64,000 nucleotides of DNA from JAWSUT01 sp033549345 (GCA_033549345.1 JAWSUT010000006.1:56060-120059); one strand, 5' to 3'. Positions 17,521-26,019 are shown, counted from the first letter of the stretch. The notes: generated by a model from the sequence alone, not told the origin. Program-made: numbers and translations.

Positions 17521-17820
17521 ATGGGACATGGGGACAGGTTACTTGTCCCAAAAAAAGCACCGTCAGGCCTTACTTCTTTGTGTTAATGGGACATGGGGAC
17601 AGGTTACTTGTCCCAAAAAAAGCACCGTCAGGCCTTACTTCTTTGTGTTAATGGGACATGGNNNNNNNNNNNNNNNNNNNNNNNNNNNNNNNNNNNNNNN
17701 NNNNNNNNNNNNNNNNNNNNNNNNNNNNNNNNNNNNNNNNNNNNNNNNNNNNNNNNNNNNNGGACAGGTTACTTGTCCCAAAAAAAGCACCGTCAGGCCT
17801 TACTTCTTTGTGTTAAACCA
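17521..17820 (+). repeat. Tandem 65-bp repeats carrying the hairpin element, broken by a gap
   Basis: Units starting ATGGGACATGG occur at 17521, 17586 and 17651, exactly 65 bp apart, and a further partial unit resumes after the N run. Each unit contains TGGGACA / TGTCCCA arms around a GGGGACAGGTT core, then a run of A and a constant 35-base tail. The frame through this array and the N run is not a gene. True copy number is unknown because the scaffold gap falls inside the array. Confidence 0.9.
17662..17761. other. Scaffold gap (100 N)
   Basis: Exactly 100 N interrupt the sequence inside the tandem repeat. The round number suggests a gap of unknown size, as expected when short reads cannot resolve repeats. 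Confidence 0.98.
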
Positions 17821-17867
17821 AACGGACTGCTATAACTCACGCCACTGTACCGGTTTGCTGCGTTATA

Positions 17868-19299
17868 TCAATCTACGTCAATTCGTTTCTGTGCGCCGTC
17901 CGTTACCTGTGCAGGGAATCCAAGATATTGAAGGATCCGAATAGCGTTCCATGAAGTAGTTATGCCCTTTTTGAGTATGTAGTCAAACTCAAGACCCGAT
18001 TTACCCATCCTTTCGCGGAAATGATACAAAGGATACTCACCAGAGCATGCCTTGGCTACATCAAGGTCATGGGTGGCAATTAGGTTGATTGTATCCTGGC
18101 CAGATAGGTAAAGGAGCACTTCAATGGCAGCCGGGATTCTTTCCAGAGAATGAGTCCCACGGAATATCTCATCAATGATACAGAGTGCTGGGGATCCTTC
18201 ACCTACATCGCCAATCATGTCTAGGATAGCTTCTGCTTCCATGAGAAAATAGCTCTTTCCCTCAGGCAAGTGGTCTTCCTTATTTATAGTGGTAATGATC
18301 TTAAACAAACTGCCTTTATATGAATGAGCAAAACACAGGCAAACAGTTTGAGCCAAGAGCACATTCACTCCGAGTGTGCGTAGGAAAGTGGATTTCCCGG
18401 ACATATTAGACCCTGTTAGGATAGCGCCTGGCTTATCAAGAACAATACTGTTGGGAACAGCGTTTTGCAACAGAGGATGTATGATGCTCTCGGCAGCTAT
18501 AGCAATATCTTTCTCCAGATACTCGGGTTCTGTCCATTTCTCTGTACCAGCCCTTAGAGAAACTACAGAAAGCAGAGCATCCAGATGCCCTAATTGTAAT
18601 AGTTAACGCCAAAGACTGGGAGCACAAAAAACATATACTCTGCATACCCAAAAATGCAACCGAGCCCATAGAAATTAGTGCAAGAAGCGCCAGCAGGTTT
18701 GGCACCCACCCGACTGCAGCAGATTTAAAGTCATCCCCCCAGAGAAAATGAGTCAGCGTTTCCGGGTACTGCCGTCCAAGCCTTAGCAGATACTTCTGAA
18801 TCTCTTCCCGAAGCTTGCTGTTCTCCTCCAGGAGGCGGATGGTATCTTTCCTTTCCTCGAGCATGCTCTTAGAAAGCAGAGGTGTCCGTAACATGTTGTG
18901 TAGTATCTGCTCGCCTGGAGAAGTAAGAGTCCTATCAAAGAGTGTAAAAATACGGTCCAAATGTAAATCGTCCCAGGTTTGTTTACTGATTTTATATGTA
19001 GTGTCCTCGTCTCTCGGAAACATGTGATACGCACTCTCAAGACTTTTGAACATTCTGTCCCTCTTTACAGGCTTCCCCCACTGACTGCGCATTTCGGCTA
19101 GAGTTTTCTCCTGACGCATCTTCTGATAAATAATCCATAATGCAATCGCAAAAGGCACAAGTAGAACAAAACCCCAATTATATATGGGGCTAATTGTTTC
19201 AGTCAGATAGAATATAAAAATTGCTCCAAAAACTGTTAAAATGGTCACACCTGCTAGGTACGCTTTAAAGCGCAATACCTGATTTCTTTCCCTGAGCAT
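17868..19299 (-). pseudogene. MutS-family ATPase with membrane segments, broken by frameshift and deletion
   Basis: The N-terminal part (from ATG at 19299) has two membrane helices and a MutS-like core (LDRIFTLFDRTLTSPGEQILHNMLRTPLL). The C-terminal part, in another frame ending at 17868, has an intact MutS ATPase: Walker A TGSNMSGKST, ALCIIDEIFRGTHS and NLIATHDLDV. Near 18600-18640 the frame breaks at a run of six A. One shifted frame continues a credible helix (FVLPVFGVNYYN) to a stop, while the third frame resumes with LGHLDALLSVVSL. The connecting helical domain of this family is missing. One frameshift plus an internal deletion explains this. It lies beside the repeat array and is probably non-functional. 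Confidence 0.85.
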
Positions 19300-19430
19300 G
19301 TTCGTTGTCTCCTAGTCATAAATATCGCACTGCCTGTGGCCCTTAGCTAATGTTTCTCTGAGGCCCATCATTATTTCTTGTTCATGTAAAACTAATTAAT
19401 TTACTATCCGTCACGAATACTAAATGTGCA

Positions 19431-19637
19431 TTATTGGCCTTGATATTCTAACAGATCTCCAGGTTGACAATCAAGCTCGCGGCACAGTGCATCCAGGGTG
19501 GAAAACCGTACAGCTTTTGCTTTATTATTTTTGAGAATTGACAGATTGGCATTGGTAATGCCGATTCGTTCTGCCAGTTCAGCTAGCGAAATTTTTCGTT
19601 TTGCCATCATTACGTCCAGGTTAATAATAATAGCCAT
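19431..19637 (-). CDS. XRE family transcriptional regulator (YozG-like)
   Basis: This 68-residue helix-turn-helix protein (KISLAELAERIGITNANLSILKNNKAKAVRFSTLDALCRELDCQPGDLLEY) matches the small Cro/CI-type proteins encoded with DUF2975 membrane proteins. The ATG at 19637 follows AGGAG by eight bases; a GTG three codons earlier overlaps the site. It starts 11 bp after the DUF2975 stop, in one operon. Repeats around the operon promoter at 20139-20205 are candidate binding sites, suggesting autoregulation. Function of the pair is unknown. Confidence 0.9.
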   Translation of the reverse strand: MAIIINLDVMMAKRKISLAELAERIGITNANLSILKNNKAKAVRFSTLDALCRELDCQPGDLLEYQGQ

Positions 19638-19648
19638 AGTCTCCACTC

Positions 19649-20122
19649 CTAAACGGTCATATCATTTTCCAGTTTAATCTCCCTGGCAGCTGCGAATATT
19701 TCTGCCATGAGAAGTGCCAGAAACCCCACTACAATATAGAGAAGTGTTGCCGCTTTTATGGACCCGGATGGGACAGCAAAAAAATCCATACCGCTATGGC
19801 CCGGAAAATTAGCGATTGCATCAAGCAATCCAATCATAAAGGTGGCATATCCAATAAGCCTGAATCTGTGAATGTTTCTTTCCACAAACGGGTTATTCTC
19901 AGAAACTGTACGAACTATCAGCTTTAGCATATATAATATGAACAGGATTAATAAAATTACTGACAAAGCAGTAACATAAAACCAAACCCTGCCAACGTTC
20001 GCATCCTCAGGATTAAATATTGCTGTAAGCAGACTCCCGATGAACATCATAATAAAACCCACTACAGCAATGTTAATAAACACAGAAGTTACTTTCAACA
20101 GAGAACGGCGCTTTTTCTCCAC
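19649..20122 (-). CDS. DUF2975 domain-containing membrane protein
   Basis: The 157-residue protein has four hydrophobic helices and the DUF2975 signature stretch linking the second and third helices (LIVRTVSENNPFVERNIHRFRLIGY), ending with AEIFAAAREIKLENDMTV. It is the first gene of a two-gene operon with an XRE regulator, a pairing common in Firmicutes. A GTG start follows AGGAGGGTG. The protein is predicted in the cytoplasmic membrane; a regulator-sequestering role is a possibility only. Confidence 0.88.
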   Translation of the reverse strand: MEKKRRSLLKVTSVFINIAVVGFIMMFIGSLLTAIFNPEDANVGRVWFYVTALSVILLILFILYMLKLIVRTVSENNPFVERNIHRFRLIGYATFMIGLLDAIANFPGHSGMDFFAVPSGSIKAATLLYIVVGFLALLMAEIFAAAREIKLENDMTV

Positions 20123-20138
20123 AATAAATCACCCTCCT

Positions 20139-20205
20139 ATTGTGTTATGAATGTAATATAACACAATTATTATTGTTTTACAATATAATTTTATTGTTTT
20201 TCAAT
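20139..20205. promoter_or_regulatory. Promoter and clustered operators of the DUF2975-XRE operon
   Basis: On the minus strand TTGTAA (20178-20183) and TATATT (20155-20160) are separated by 17 bp. ATTGTGTTAT (20139-20148) and ATAACACAAT (20158-20167) form a 10-bp inverted repeat over the -10. ATTGTTTTACAAT (20172-20184) overlaps the -35, and ATTGTTTTTCAAT (20193-20205) lies exactly 21 bp further up. This spacing puts both on one helix face, as for a cooperatively binding repressor. Confidence 0.7.
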
Positions 20206-20273
20206 CTATTTTTATTGTTATTGTTATTGCAGCATAAAAACATGACAGGAACTTAGGTAGCTCCTGTCAATCA

Positions 20274-20298
20274 GGACATGGGGACAGGTTACTTGTCC
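20274..20298 (+). repeat. REP-like hairpin, left flank of the RAYT gene
   Basis: GGACA / TGTCC arms enclose the core TGGGGACAGGTTAC. It ends seven bases from the RAYT stop codon and is the inverted partner of the element at 21087-21115. A second hairpin (TGACAGGA / TCCTGTCA, 20243-20269) lies beside it and may terminate RAYT transcription. Confidence 0.85.
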
Positions 20299-20304
20299 CA
20301 ACAA

Positions 20305-21060
20305 CTATATTCGACCAACCATACTTTTTGATAAGCCCGTTATCTTTGCAATTTGTCTTATAGTGATTCCATCAAGCGTTTTTAGTTTTCTTATAATTGC
20401 ATCTCTGTCTGAATTGGGAAGGTTGCGGATTTCTTCACTTTTTAGACCTAGATCATTAATATATTCTATAAGTTCCATGTCCGAAAGAGAAACCTTGTCT
20501 TCGTACTCCAGACATTTTTCATCACTTGACCGATTTATAAATTGATTAAATTGTTTGAGTGCCTGGCTTATATTCTCGGTGAACATTGCAAGTACGAAAC
20601 CTGTATCAACAATTCTTGCTCCGTTAATATATTCGATATAGCTGGTCCACAATCTGTTTTGCAGTTTTCCTTGTAAATTCGCTTTGTCGGGATTTTGCAG
20701 AATGTATCGCAGCACGGTGAGAAAGTAACTATCAGTTTCAATTGGCTCACTTTTGAATCGTTCCTGAAACAAATGGCCACATCGTTCATGCTTTTTGTTA
20801 TAAGCTAATACATACTTTCCGATGATTCTTTTGATAGAGGTACCAAGCGGCTCGAATCCTTCTTTTAGCTCAAGATGTACGTGATTATCCATAAGACAGT
20901 ATGCGTAAATCTCATAACCACAGATTTCTTTAAAGTGAGCTAATAGTGTAAGGAAAAATCGCCGGTCGTCATCATCCTCAAAGATATTCTGTTTATTAAC
21001 ACCTCGCAAGACAATATGGTAAATACCAGTTTTACTTTTCTTTCTCGCCTGTCTGGGCAC
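20305..21060 (-). CDS. REP-associated tyrosine transposase (RAYT, Y1/HUH family)
   Basis: The 251-residue protein has the IS200-like TnpA_REP fold: an N-terminal PRQARKKSKTGIYHIVLRG, the HUH metal motif in MDNHVHLEL, GHLFQERFKSEPIE, and the catalytic tyrosine in RYILQNPDKANL. A C-terminal helix-turn-helix (ITIRQIAKITGLSKSMVGRI) is usual in this group. RAYTs are single-copy housekeeping-like nucleases that cut REP hairpins. The start is the GTG at 21060 (GAGGTG six bases earlier). It is bracketed by inverted hairpins at 20274-20298 and 21087-21115 whose arms match, and related hairpins are dispersed over the window. It appears intact. Confidence 0.93.
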   Translation of the reverse strand: MPRQARKKSKTGIYHIVLRGVNKQNIFEDDDDRRFFLTLLAHFKEICGYEIYAYCLMDNHVHLELKEGFEPLGTSIKRIIGKYVLAYNKKHERCGHLFQERFKSEPIETDSYFLTVLRYILQNPDKANLQGKLQNRLWTSYIEYINGARIVDTGFVLAMFTENISQALKQFNQFINRSSDEKCLEYEDKVSLSDMELIEYINDLGLKSEEIRNLPNSDRDAIIRKLKTLDGITIRQIAKITGLSKSMVGRI

Positions 21061-21086
21061 TGACATCACCTCAGCACAGAAATTTG

Positions 21087-21115
21087 TGGGACAAAAAACC
21101 TGTCCCCTTGTCCCA
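21087..21115 (-). repeat. REP-like hairpin, right flank of the RAYT gene
   Basis: TGGGACA and TGTCCCA arms enclose AAAAACCTGTCCCCT, the reverse complement of the common core. Orientation is opposite to the copy at 20274-20298. Confidence 0.88.
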
Positions 21116-21163
21116 TATTATACCAAACATATGTTTGTATTGGAAGTATTTTATGTAATAAAA

Positions 21164-21194
21164 AGTGACAGAGAGTGTCTCTGTCACTGTAACA
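21164..21194 (-). terminator. Intrinsic terminator of sigK
   Basis: AGTGACAGAGA and TCTCTGTCACT make a perfect 11-bp stem (21164-21188) with a three-base loop, followed on the minus strand by TTTTTATT. It begins seven bases after the sigK stop. Confidence 0.82.
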
Positions 21195-21899
21195 TTATAA
21201 ACTTTGGCGTTCCTGGCGGAATTCTTCCGCTATTTTGGCGATGACTTTCTTTTCGATGCGGGAAACGTAGGAGCGGGAAATGCCGAGGGATTTGGCGATT
21301 TCTTTTTGGGTTTGGCGGCGGCCCATGGGCAGGCCGAAGCGCAGGGCCAGGACGGTGCGCTCGCGCATCTTCAGTTTCCTGATGACCTCGTAGAGTTTCG
21401 CTTCAAGCATTTTTCTGTCCACTTCGTCCAGGACTTCTTCTGCATCTGTGCCAAGTACATCGAGGAGAGTGATTTCATTACCCTCTTTGTCGGTACCGAT
21501 CGGGTCCTGCAGGAGGACTTCAGCTTTGCGTTTGGTGATAACACGGATGTGCATCAAAATTTCATTTTCGATGCAGCGGGCGGCATACGTAGCAAGTCGG
21601 GTGCCTTTGTTTCCCTTAAAAGAATCAATGGCTTTAATCAGGCCGACAGTACCAATGGAGATCAGGTCTTCCTGATCTTCTCCCGTGTTGTCAAACTTTT
21701 TGATTACATGGGCCACCAAACGCAGGTTCCTTTCAATCAGTACACTGCGGGCTTCCCTGTCGCCCTGGGCCATACGTTTTAAATATATTTGTTCGTCTTT
21801 CCGGCTGAGCGGCTGTGGGAACGAGTTGTTGTTCAGGTAAGAAACAAGCAGAACAATTTCCTTGACCACGGCCGCCACGATCGTTACAAACGGAAGCAA
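21195..21899 (-). CDS. sigK: RNA polymerase sporulation sigma factor sigma-K precursor
   Basis: The 234-residue protein is a full-length sigma-70 family factor for late mother-cell sporulation genes. A roughly 20-residue hydrophobic pro-sequence (VTIVAAVVKEIVLLVSYL) precedes NNNSFPQPLS, as in pro-sigma-K, which is activated by cleavage. Region 2 (RNLRLVAHVIKKFDNTGEDQEDLISIGTVGLIKAI; TRLATYAARCIENEILMHIR) and region 4 (TQKEIAKSLGISRSYVSRIEKK) are intact and uninterrupted, so no skin-like element is present. The start is a TTG seven bases after AGGAGG. This gene shows that the organism is likely to sporulate. Confidence 0.95.
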   Translation of the reverse strand: MLPFVTIVAAVVKEIVLLVSYLNNNSFPQPLSRKDEQIYLKRMAQGDREARSVLIERNLRLVAHVIKKFDNTGEDQEDLISIGTVGLIKAIDSFKGNKGTRLATYAARCIENEILMHIRVITKRKAEVLLQDPIGTDKEGNEITLLDVLGTDAEEVLDEVDRKMLEAKLYEVIRKLKMRERTVLALRFGLPMGRRQTQKEIAKSLGISRSYVSRIEKKVIAKIAEEFRQERQSL

Positions 21900-21990
21900 A
21901 CAAGCACCTCCTCATAGTTGTCATCTTTATATGATATGACGGTCGTTTCTTTTTGTGCTTGTCTGCTAATTAATTTTTTCTGCTGAATTT

Positions 21991-22019
21991 TGGGACAAGT
22001 AAACCTGTCCCCGTGTTCC
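21991..22019 (-). repeat. REP-like hairpin at the end of the penicillin-binding protein gene
   Basis: TGGGACA and a degenerate TGTTCCG arm enclose AGTAAACCTGTCCCCG, the reverse-complement core. It ends one base from the PBP stop codon at 22021. Confidence 0.75.
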
Positions 22020-22020
22020 G

Positions 22021-23676
22021 TTAGAAGAGGGTTTCGGCCAGGACGCGGAAGATTTCTGCTGCGCGTGGGCTTTCCTGGGGACGGTCTTCCACAAAGACGG
22101 TAATGACATATGTTTGACCGTTTGCTGTGGCATAGGCGCTAAACCATGAATGTTCTTTTTCATTGTCGGGGCCGTACTGTGCTGTTCCGGATTTCCCGGC
22201 GGCGGTGTAGAGGGGGCTTTTTGCAGCTTTGGCCGTGCCGGTCTCCACAACATTGGTAAGCATCGGTTTGAGGCGGCGGGCGGTGGAGGGTGAGATGACC
22301 TGGCTACCGTAGAGTTTGGGATAGCGTTTCACCGTACTGCCCCGGCTGTCAGTGATTTCCGAGACCAGGCGGGGATAAATGTCACGGCCGTCATTGGCGA
22401 TAATGGCCATCAGCCGGGCCAGCTGCAGCGGGGTTGCTGCCACATCGCCCTGCCCGATGGATGTGTTGGCCAGGTCGCCGAGGAACGGTATCTCCTCCGG
22501 CGTGGGGATATTTCCTGCCGACTCACTGCCAAGGGGGATCCCTGTTGGAGACCCCAGCTTAAAACGGCGGGCCATCTCCGTTACCGTTTCACGGCCCAAG
22601 AGCTGCCCGAGACGGATGAAATAACCGTTACACGAGACAGCAAGCGCCTTTTCGAAATTGACTTCGCCGTGGACCGTACCATTGTAACAGGATACGGAAT
22701 TCTCACCGCCTACGTCAATTGAACCTGTACAGACATAGCTGTCATTTACGTCTATGACTCTGTTTTCAATAGCCGCTGCGGCCAGAATGACTTTAAATAC
22801 CGAACCGGGGAAATATTTCTGGATGGCTCTGTTGTATTCGTCTATTTCGGCAGCACGACTGGGACTCATTTCGCCGGTGAACATCTCTTTGGGTTTGAAG
22901 TCCGGAAAAGAGGCCATGGCCAAAATGTCGCCGCTTTTGGGTTCCATAACGACAATAGCGCCTTTTTGCAGCATGGTGCTCCCTACGTGTTCGGCTGCGG
23001 CCTGGACCCTGCTGTCGATGGTTGTGACCACTGAATAGGGCTTGCGGGGGTCATCGTCCCGCCAGTGGCGGTAGCCCAGGGGCTCAATCAGCCGGTTGTG
23101 GGCATCCACGATGGCGGCCAGGGTCGACGGTCGGGCTGCCGAGAGTACATCGTCAAAGGAGCGTTCCAGTCCGGAGGCCGCCCTGTAGGTGAGTTCGACG
23201 TAGCTGGGCCGCGTTTTTAGTGTTTCTCTGCTCTGGACATAGCCGGTCACATGGGGAGCAAGGGAATTTTCACCGTAGCGTTGCTCTTGCTCGGCGACAA
23301 GCAGGCCGGGTAAGGGGTTCTCCTGCATCCGATTTGCAGTTTCCCAGTCAATGTGATCAAAGACATGAACAAAATTTTCTGTGTCCCATTCATTTTGGGC
23401 CAGGACCTGCCTGGTTTCTTCGGTAAGAATCGGCTCAAAAGATACCAGTACAGGAGAACGCTGCGTATCCAGAAGGGAATTGCCGTCCCTATCGAGAATT
23501 TGGCCTCTGCCCGTGCCGTAAACAAAGCGCAGTGAGCGCTGGATTACCGCAGCGCGGGCAAACTCCTCGGCATGCAGATACTGCAGCCAAAAAAGCCTGG
23601 CACCCAGGGCCGCGGTGGCCAGGAAGAAGAACATCATCAGGACAACGATTCTTTTTTGTCTGCCGATTCTGCGCAT
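22021..23676 (-). CDS. Penicillin-binding protein, transpeptidase (class B type)
   Basis: About 551 residues: an N-terminal membrane anchor (IVVLMMFFFLATAALGARLFWLQ), a dimerisation domain, then a D,D-transpeptidase with the three active-site motifs SVFK (in YFPGSVFK), SCN and KSGTAQ. It crosslinks peptidoglycan outside the membrane. Length and layout fit the PBP2/SpoVD-like group; with sigK beside it a sporulation role is possible but unproven. The ATG at 23676 follows GGGGTG by seven bases, preferred over a GTG five codons earlier. That site lies in the 3' arm of a terminator-like hairpin at 23676-23732. Confidence 0.9.
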   Translation of the reverse strand: MRRIGRQKRIVVLMMFFFLATAALGARLFWLQYLHAEEFARAAVIQRSLRFVYGTGRGQILDRDGNSLLDTQRSPVLVSFEPILTEETRQVLAQNEWDTENFVHVFDHIDWETANRMQENPLPGLLVAEQEQRYGENSLAPHVTGYVQSRETLKTRPSYVELTYRAASGLERSFDDVLSAARPSTLAAIVDAHNRLIEPLGYRHWRDDDPRKPYSVVTTIDSRVQAAAEHVGSTMLQKGAIVVMEPKSGDILAMASFPDFKPKEMFTGEMSPSRAAEIDEYNRAIQKYFPGSVFKVILAAAAIENRVIDVNDSYVCTGSIDVGGENSVSCYNGTVHGEVNFEKALAVSCNGYFIRLGQLLGRETVTEMARRFKLGSPTGIPLGSESAGNIPTPEEIPFLGDLANTSIGQGDVAATPLQLARLMAIIANDGRDIYPRLVSEITDSRGSTVKRYPKLYGSQVISPSTARRLKPMLTNVVETGTAKAAKSPLYTAAGKSGTAQYGPDNEKEHSWFSAYATANGQTYVITVFVEDRPQESPRAAEIFRVLAETLF

Positions 23677-23732
23677 AATAAAACACCCCACAGGTTGGAC
23701 TAAGATAATAGTCTTCCTCGCAGGGTGTGTTT
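23676..23732 (-). promoter_or_regulatory. Terminator-like hairpin overlapping the PBP ribosome site
   Basis: Between the U32 stop and the PBP ATG, ACACCC and GGGTGT pair around smaller inner stems (AGG/CCT, AGACTA/TAGTC), followed by TTTTATT. The PBP ribosome site is in the 3' arm, so folding could both stop transcription from the upstream operon and hide the site. Confidence 0.4.
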
Positions 23733-24953
23733 TTATGCTTCTTTTCGCCTTCGAATCAGGGAATAGGCCTCCACCGCAAACGGCATATCCAGGGAAACAT
23801 GTTCCTGAACACGGATGGCTTCACCGACAGGCTCCCCTGTGGAACTTTGCAGGTTGGCTACTGTAAACGTGCGGCTGTCGGTGTTTGGCCCCACCACTTC
23901 CAGCGTTTCACCTGCGGCAAAGCGGTTGCGCATCTCCACCACCGCCCGCCTGGCTGCGGAGTCGTATGATTGGACAACCCCAATGAATTCATGGCTGGCT
24001 ACCTGGGCCGTTGTGTCGTAGACCTGTCCCCGGGGACCGGGATTTCCCAGAAGAAATCCGGTGGAATACGGTCTGTGGCTGATGGTTTCCAGCTCTTTGC
24101 GAAATTCGCGCGGTGAGAAATTATCCGGGTCGGCTAGATAAGCGTCAAGCGCCCGGCGGTAGGCGCGGGTAACCGTGGCCACGTAGTAGGCGCTTTTCAT
24201 CCGGCCTTCAATTTTAAAGCTGGTCACGCCGGCTTTGACCAGTTCCGGTATATGGTCCAGCAGGCACAGGTCGCGGGCATTTAAGATGTATGTGCCGCGC
24301 TCGTCCTCATAGACGGGCATATACTCACCCGGGTGCCTCTCCTCCACCAGATGATAGTTCCAGCGGCAGGCCTGGGCACACTCGCCCCGGTTACCGCTGC
24401 GCCCTTCCAGGTGGTGGCTGAGATAGCAGCGTCCCGAATAAGCCCAGCACATGGCGCCATGGGCAAACACTTCCAACTCAATATCCACCCGGCTGCTTAT
24501 TTGCGCTATTTCGGCAAGCGTCAGTTCCCGGGCCAGTACCACACGGGAAAAGCCCGCCTCCTGCCAGAAACGTGCGCTTTGCCAGTTGGTGGTGTTGGCC
24601 TGTGTGCTTAAGTGGCAGGCCAGGGAGGGGACAGTTTCGCGGGCCAGCGCGAAAACGCCCGGATCAGCTACGATCAGGGCGTCTATACCAATGTCTGCCA
24701 GTGTTAACAGATACGGCGGCAGCGAATTGATGTCGTCGTTACCGGCAAAGATGTTGACAGTGACATAAACTTTTGCTCCGTTTTCCCGGGCAAAAGCCAC
24801 GCCGCGGCGCATCTCGTCCTCATCAAAATTGCCGGCAAAAGCACGCATACCAAAATGCTTACCGGAGAGATACACCGCATCTGCACCGTAGATTACTGCC
24901 ATTTTCAGTTTTTCCAGGTCACCGGCAGGTGCCAGAATTTCCGGTTTACGCAT
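23733..24953 (-). CDS. Peptidase U32 family protein (TrhP/YrrO-like)
   Basis: The 406-residue protein begins with EILAPAGDLEKLKMAVIYGADAVY and contains the U32 signature (EVFAHGAMCWAYSGRCYLS) and the CAQACRW cysteines. Homologues such as E. coli TrhP/YegQ and B. subtilis YrrO act in 5-hydroxyuridine formation at the tRNA wobble position rather than as proteases. The cysteines probably hold a metal or cluster. It follows mltG by 12 bp in the same order as in Bacillus (yrrL then yrrO; yrrM and yrrN are absent). The function is inferred from homologues. Confidence 0.9.
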   Translation of the reverse strand: MRKPEILAPAGDLEKLKMAVIYGADAVYLSGKHFGMRAFAGNFDEDEMRRGVAFARENGAKVYVTVNIFAGNDDINSLPPYLLTLADIGIDALIVADPGVFALARETVPSLACHLSTQANTTNWQSARFWQEAGFSRVVLARELTLAEIAQISSRVDIELEVFAHGAMCWAYSGRCYLSHHLEGRSGNRGECAQACRWNYHLVEERHPGEYMPVYEDERGTYILNARDLCLLDHIPELVKAGVTSFKIEGRMKSAYYVATVTRAYRRALDAYLADPDNFSPREFRKELETISHRPYSTGFLLGNPGPRGQVYDTTAQVASHEFIGVVQSYDSAARRAVVEMRNRFAAGETLEVVGPNTDSRTFTVANLQSSTGEPVGEAIRVQEHVSLDMPFAVEAYSLIRRRKEA

Positions 24954-24965
24954 AACGTAACCTCT

Positions 24966-25997
24966 CTAACGGTTGCGGACTTTTCTGATGTTAGCTTGGT
25001 GTTCGGCGTTTGTTCTGCCAAACAAGTGTGTTCCACTACCGTCTTCTTTGGCCACATAGTAGAGATAATCCACATCGGCGGGGTAAAGCACGGCCATGAC
25101 GGACTGTTTGCCGGGTGAGGCAATGGGTCCGGGCGGCAGGCCGGATATTTTGTAGGTGTTGTAAGGGGAATCAATTTCCAGGTCCTCGTACAGGACGCGG
25201 GGCCTGTGCTCTCCCAGAGCGTAAAGCACCGATGCACAAAGCTGTAGCGGCATTTTCCTCTTCAGGCGGTTATGCAGCACAGCAGCAACCAGTTCCCTCT
25301 CCTGCGGGGCCTGAACCTCACGTTCAACCAGGGAGGCCAGAATGATGACTTCCTGGAAACTCAAACCCAACTCTTTGGCCCGGGTGTGCATGTCCGGTGT
25401 AAAGACTTCTTTAAGCCGGGCCTGCATGCGGTTGATGATTGCCTGCGGGGAGGCATCCACATCGAATTCATACGTGTCGGGATATAAATACCCCTCAAGA
25501 GCATAGCGTTGGTCCGGGTGCGTCTGTCCCATAGCCGGTACTGTGGCGGCAGCCAGATCCATAAATTCATCATAGTCCACCAGGCCGGTCTGTGACAGGC
25601 GCTCGGCAATCTGTTCTATGACATAGCCTTCAGGGATTGTTACCTTGATTGTGGGCCGGTAGACATTGCCCTCGGTGAGTTCCGCAAGGAGCTCATCCAT
25701 GGTCATGCCGTACTGCAGTACATAGTTGCCGGCCTTTAATTTCTGGTCCATCCCTTTATATTTCGCGTAGTAGCGGAATACGGTGGCATTGCGGACCAGG
25801 CCGTTTTCTTCAAGAATACCGGCGATACGTACAGAAGAAGACCCGGCAGGAAGAGAGACCAGAACCGACTCCTGAGCTACCGCTGGCACATCTACAGGCT
25901 GCAGCATGGTATTTAGTTGCATCGCAAATAAGGCAAACGCCACGACCGAAAGGATGGCAAAGCCTCCTAAAAGCCGCAGCGGTGTGCGCATGTTCAT
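24966..25997 (-). CDS. mltG: Endolytic transglycosylase MltG
   Basis: The 343-residue protein has one N-terminal membrane anchor (LLGGFAILSVVAFALFAMQL), a LysM-like region (VSLPAGSSSVRIAGILEENGLV) and the YceG catalytic domain with the essential glutamate in LASLVEREV and the conserved SPYNTYKISGLPPGPIASPG. It cuts glycan strands at the membrane to release nascent peptidoglycan. The ATG at 25997 follows GGGGGA by eight bases; the frame opens further upstream, inside the DUF1292 gene, without support. It is between the DUF1292 and U32 genes in the conserved alaS block. Confidence 0.93.
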   Translation of the reverse strand: MNMRTPLRLLGGFAILSVVAFALFAMQLNTMLQPVDVPAVAQESVLVSLPAGSSSVRIAGILEENGLVRNATVFRYYAKYKGMDQKLKAGNYVLQYGMTMDELLAELTEGNVYRPTIKVTIPEGYVIEQIAERLSQTGLVDYDEFMDLAAATVPAMGQTHPDQRYALEGYLYPDTYEFDVDASPQAIINRMQARLKEVFTPDMHTRAKELGLSFQEVIILASLVEREVQAPQERELVAAVLHNRLKRKMPLQLCASVLYALGEHRPRVLYEDLEIDSPYNTYKISGLPPGPIASPGKQSVMAVLYPADVDYLYYVAKEDGSGTHLFGRTNAEHQANIRKVRNR

Positions 25998-26019
25998 GTT
26001 GTTTTCCCCCGAATGGTTG

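Noticed and set aside
17521..17820. Possible CRISPR array
   Set aside because: Whole 65-bp units including the supposed spacers are identical, the repeat contains a dispersed hairpin element, and no cas genes are present.
17390..17944. Open frame across the tandem repeats and N run
   Set aside because: It depends on undetermined bases and on repeat periodicity; no protein family or ribosome site supports it.
21195..21899. Possible skin-type interruption of sigK
   Set aside because: The reading frame is continuous from pro-sequence to region 4.
24019..24040. Core-like ACCTGTCCCC inside the U32 gene
   Set aside because: It encodes the conserved GPRGQVYD stretch, and the flanks do not form matching arms.
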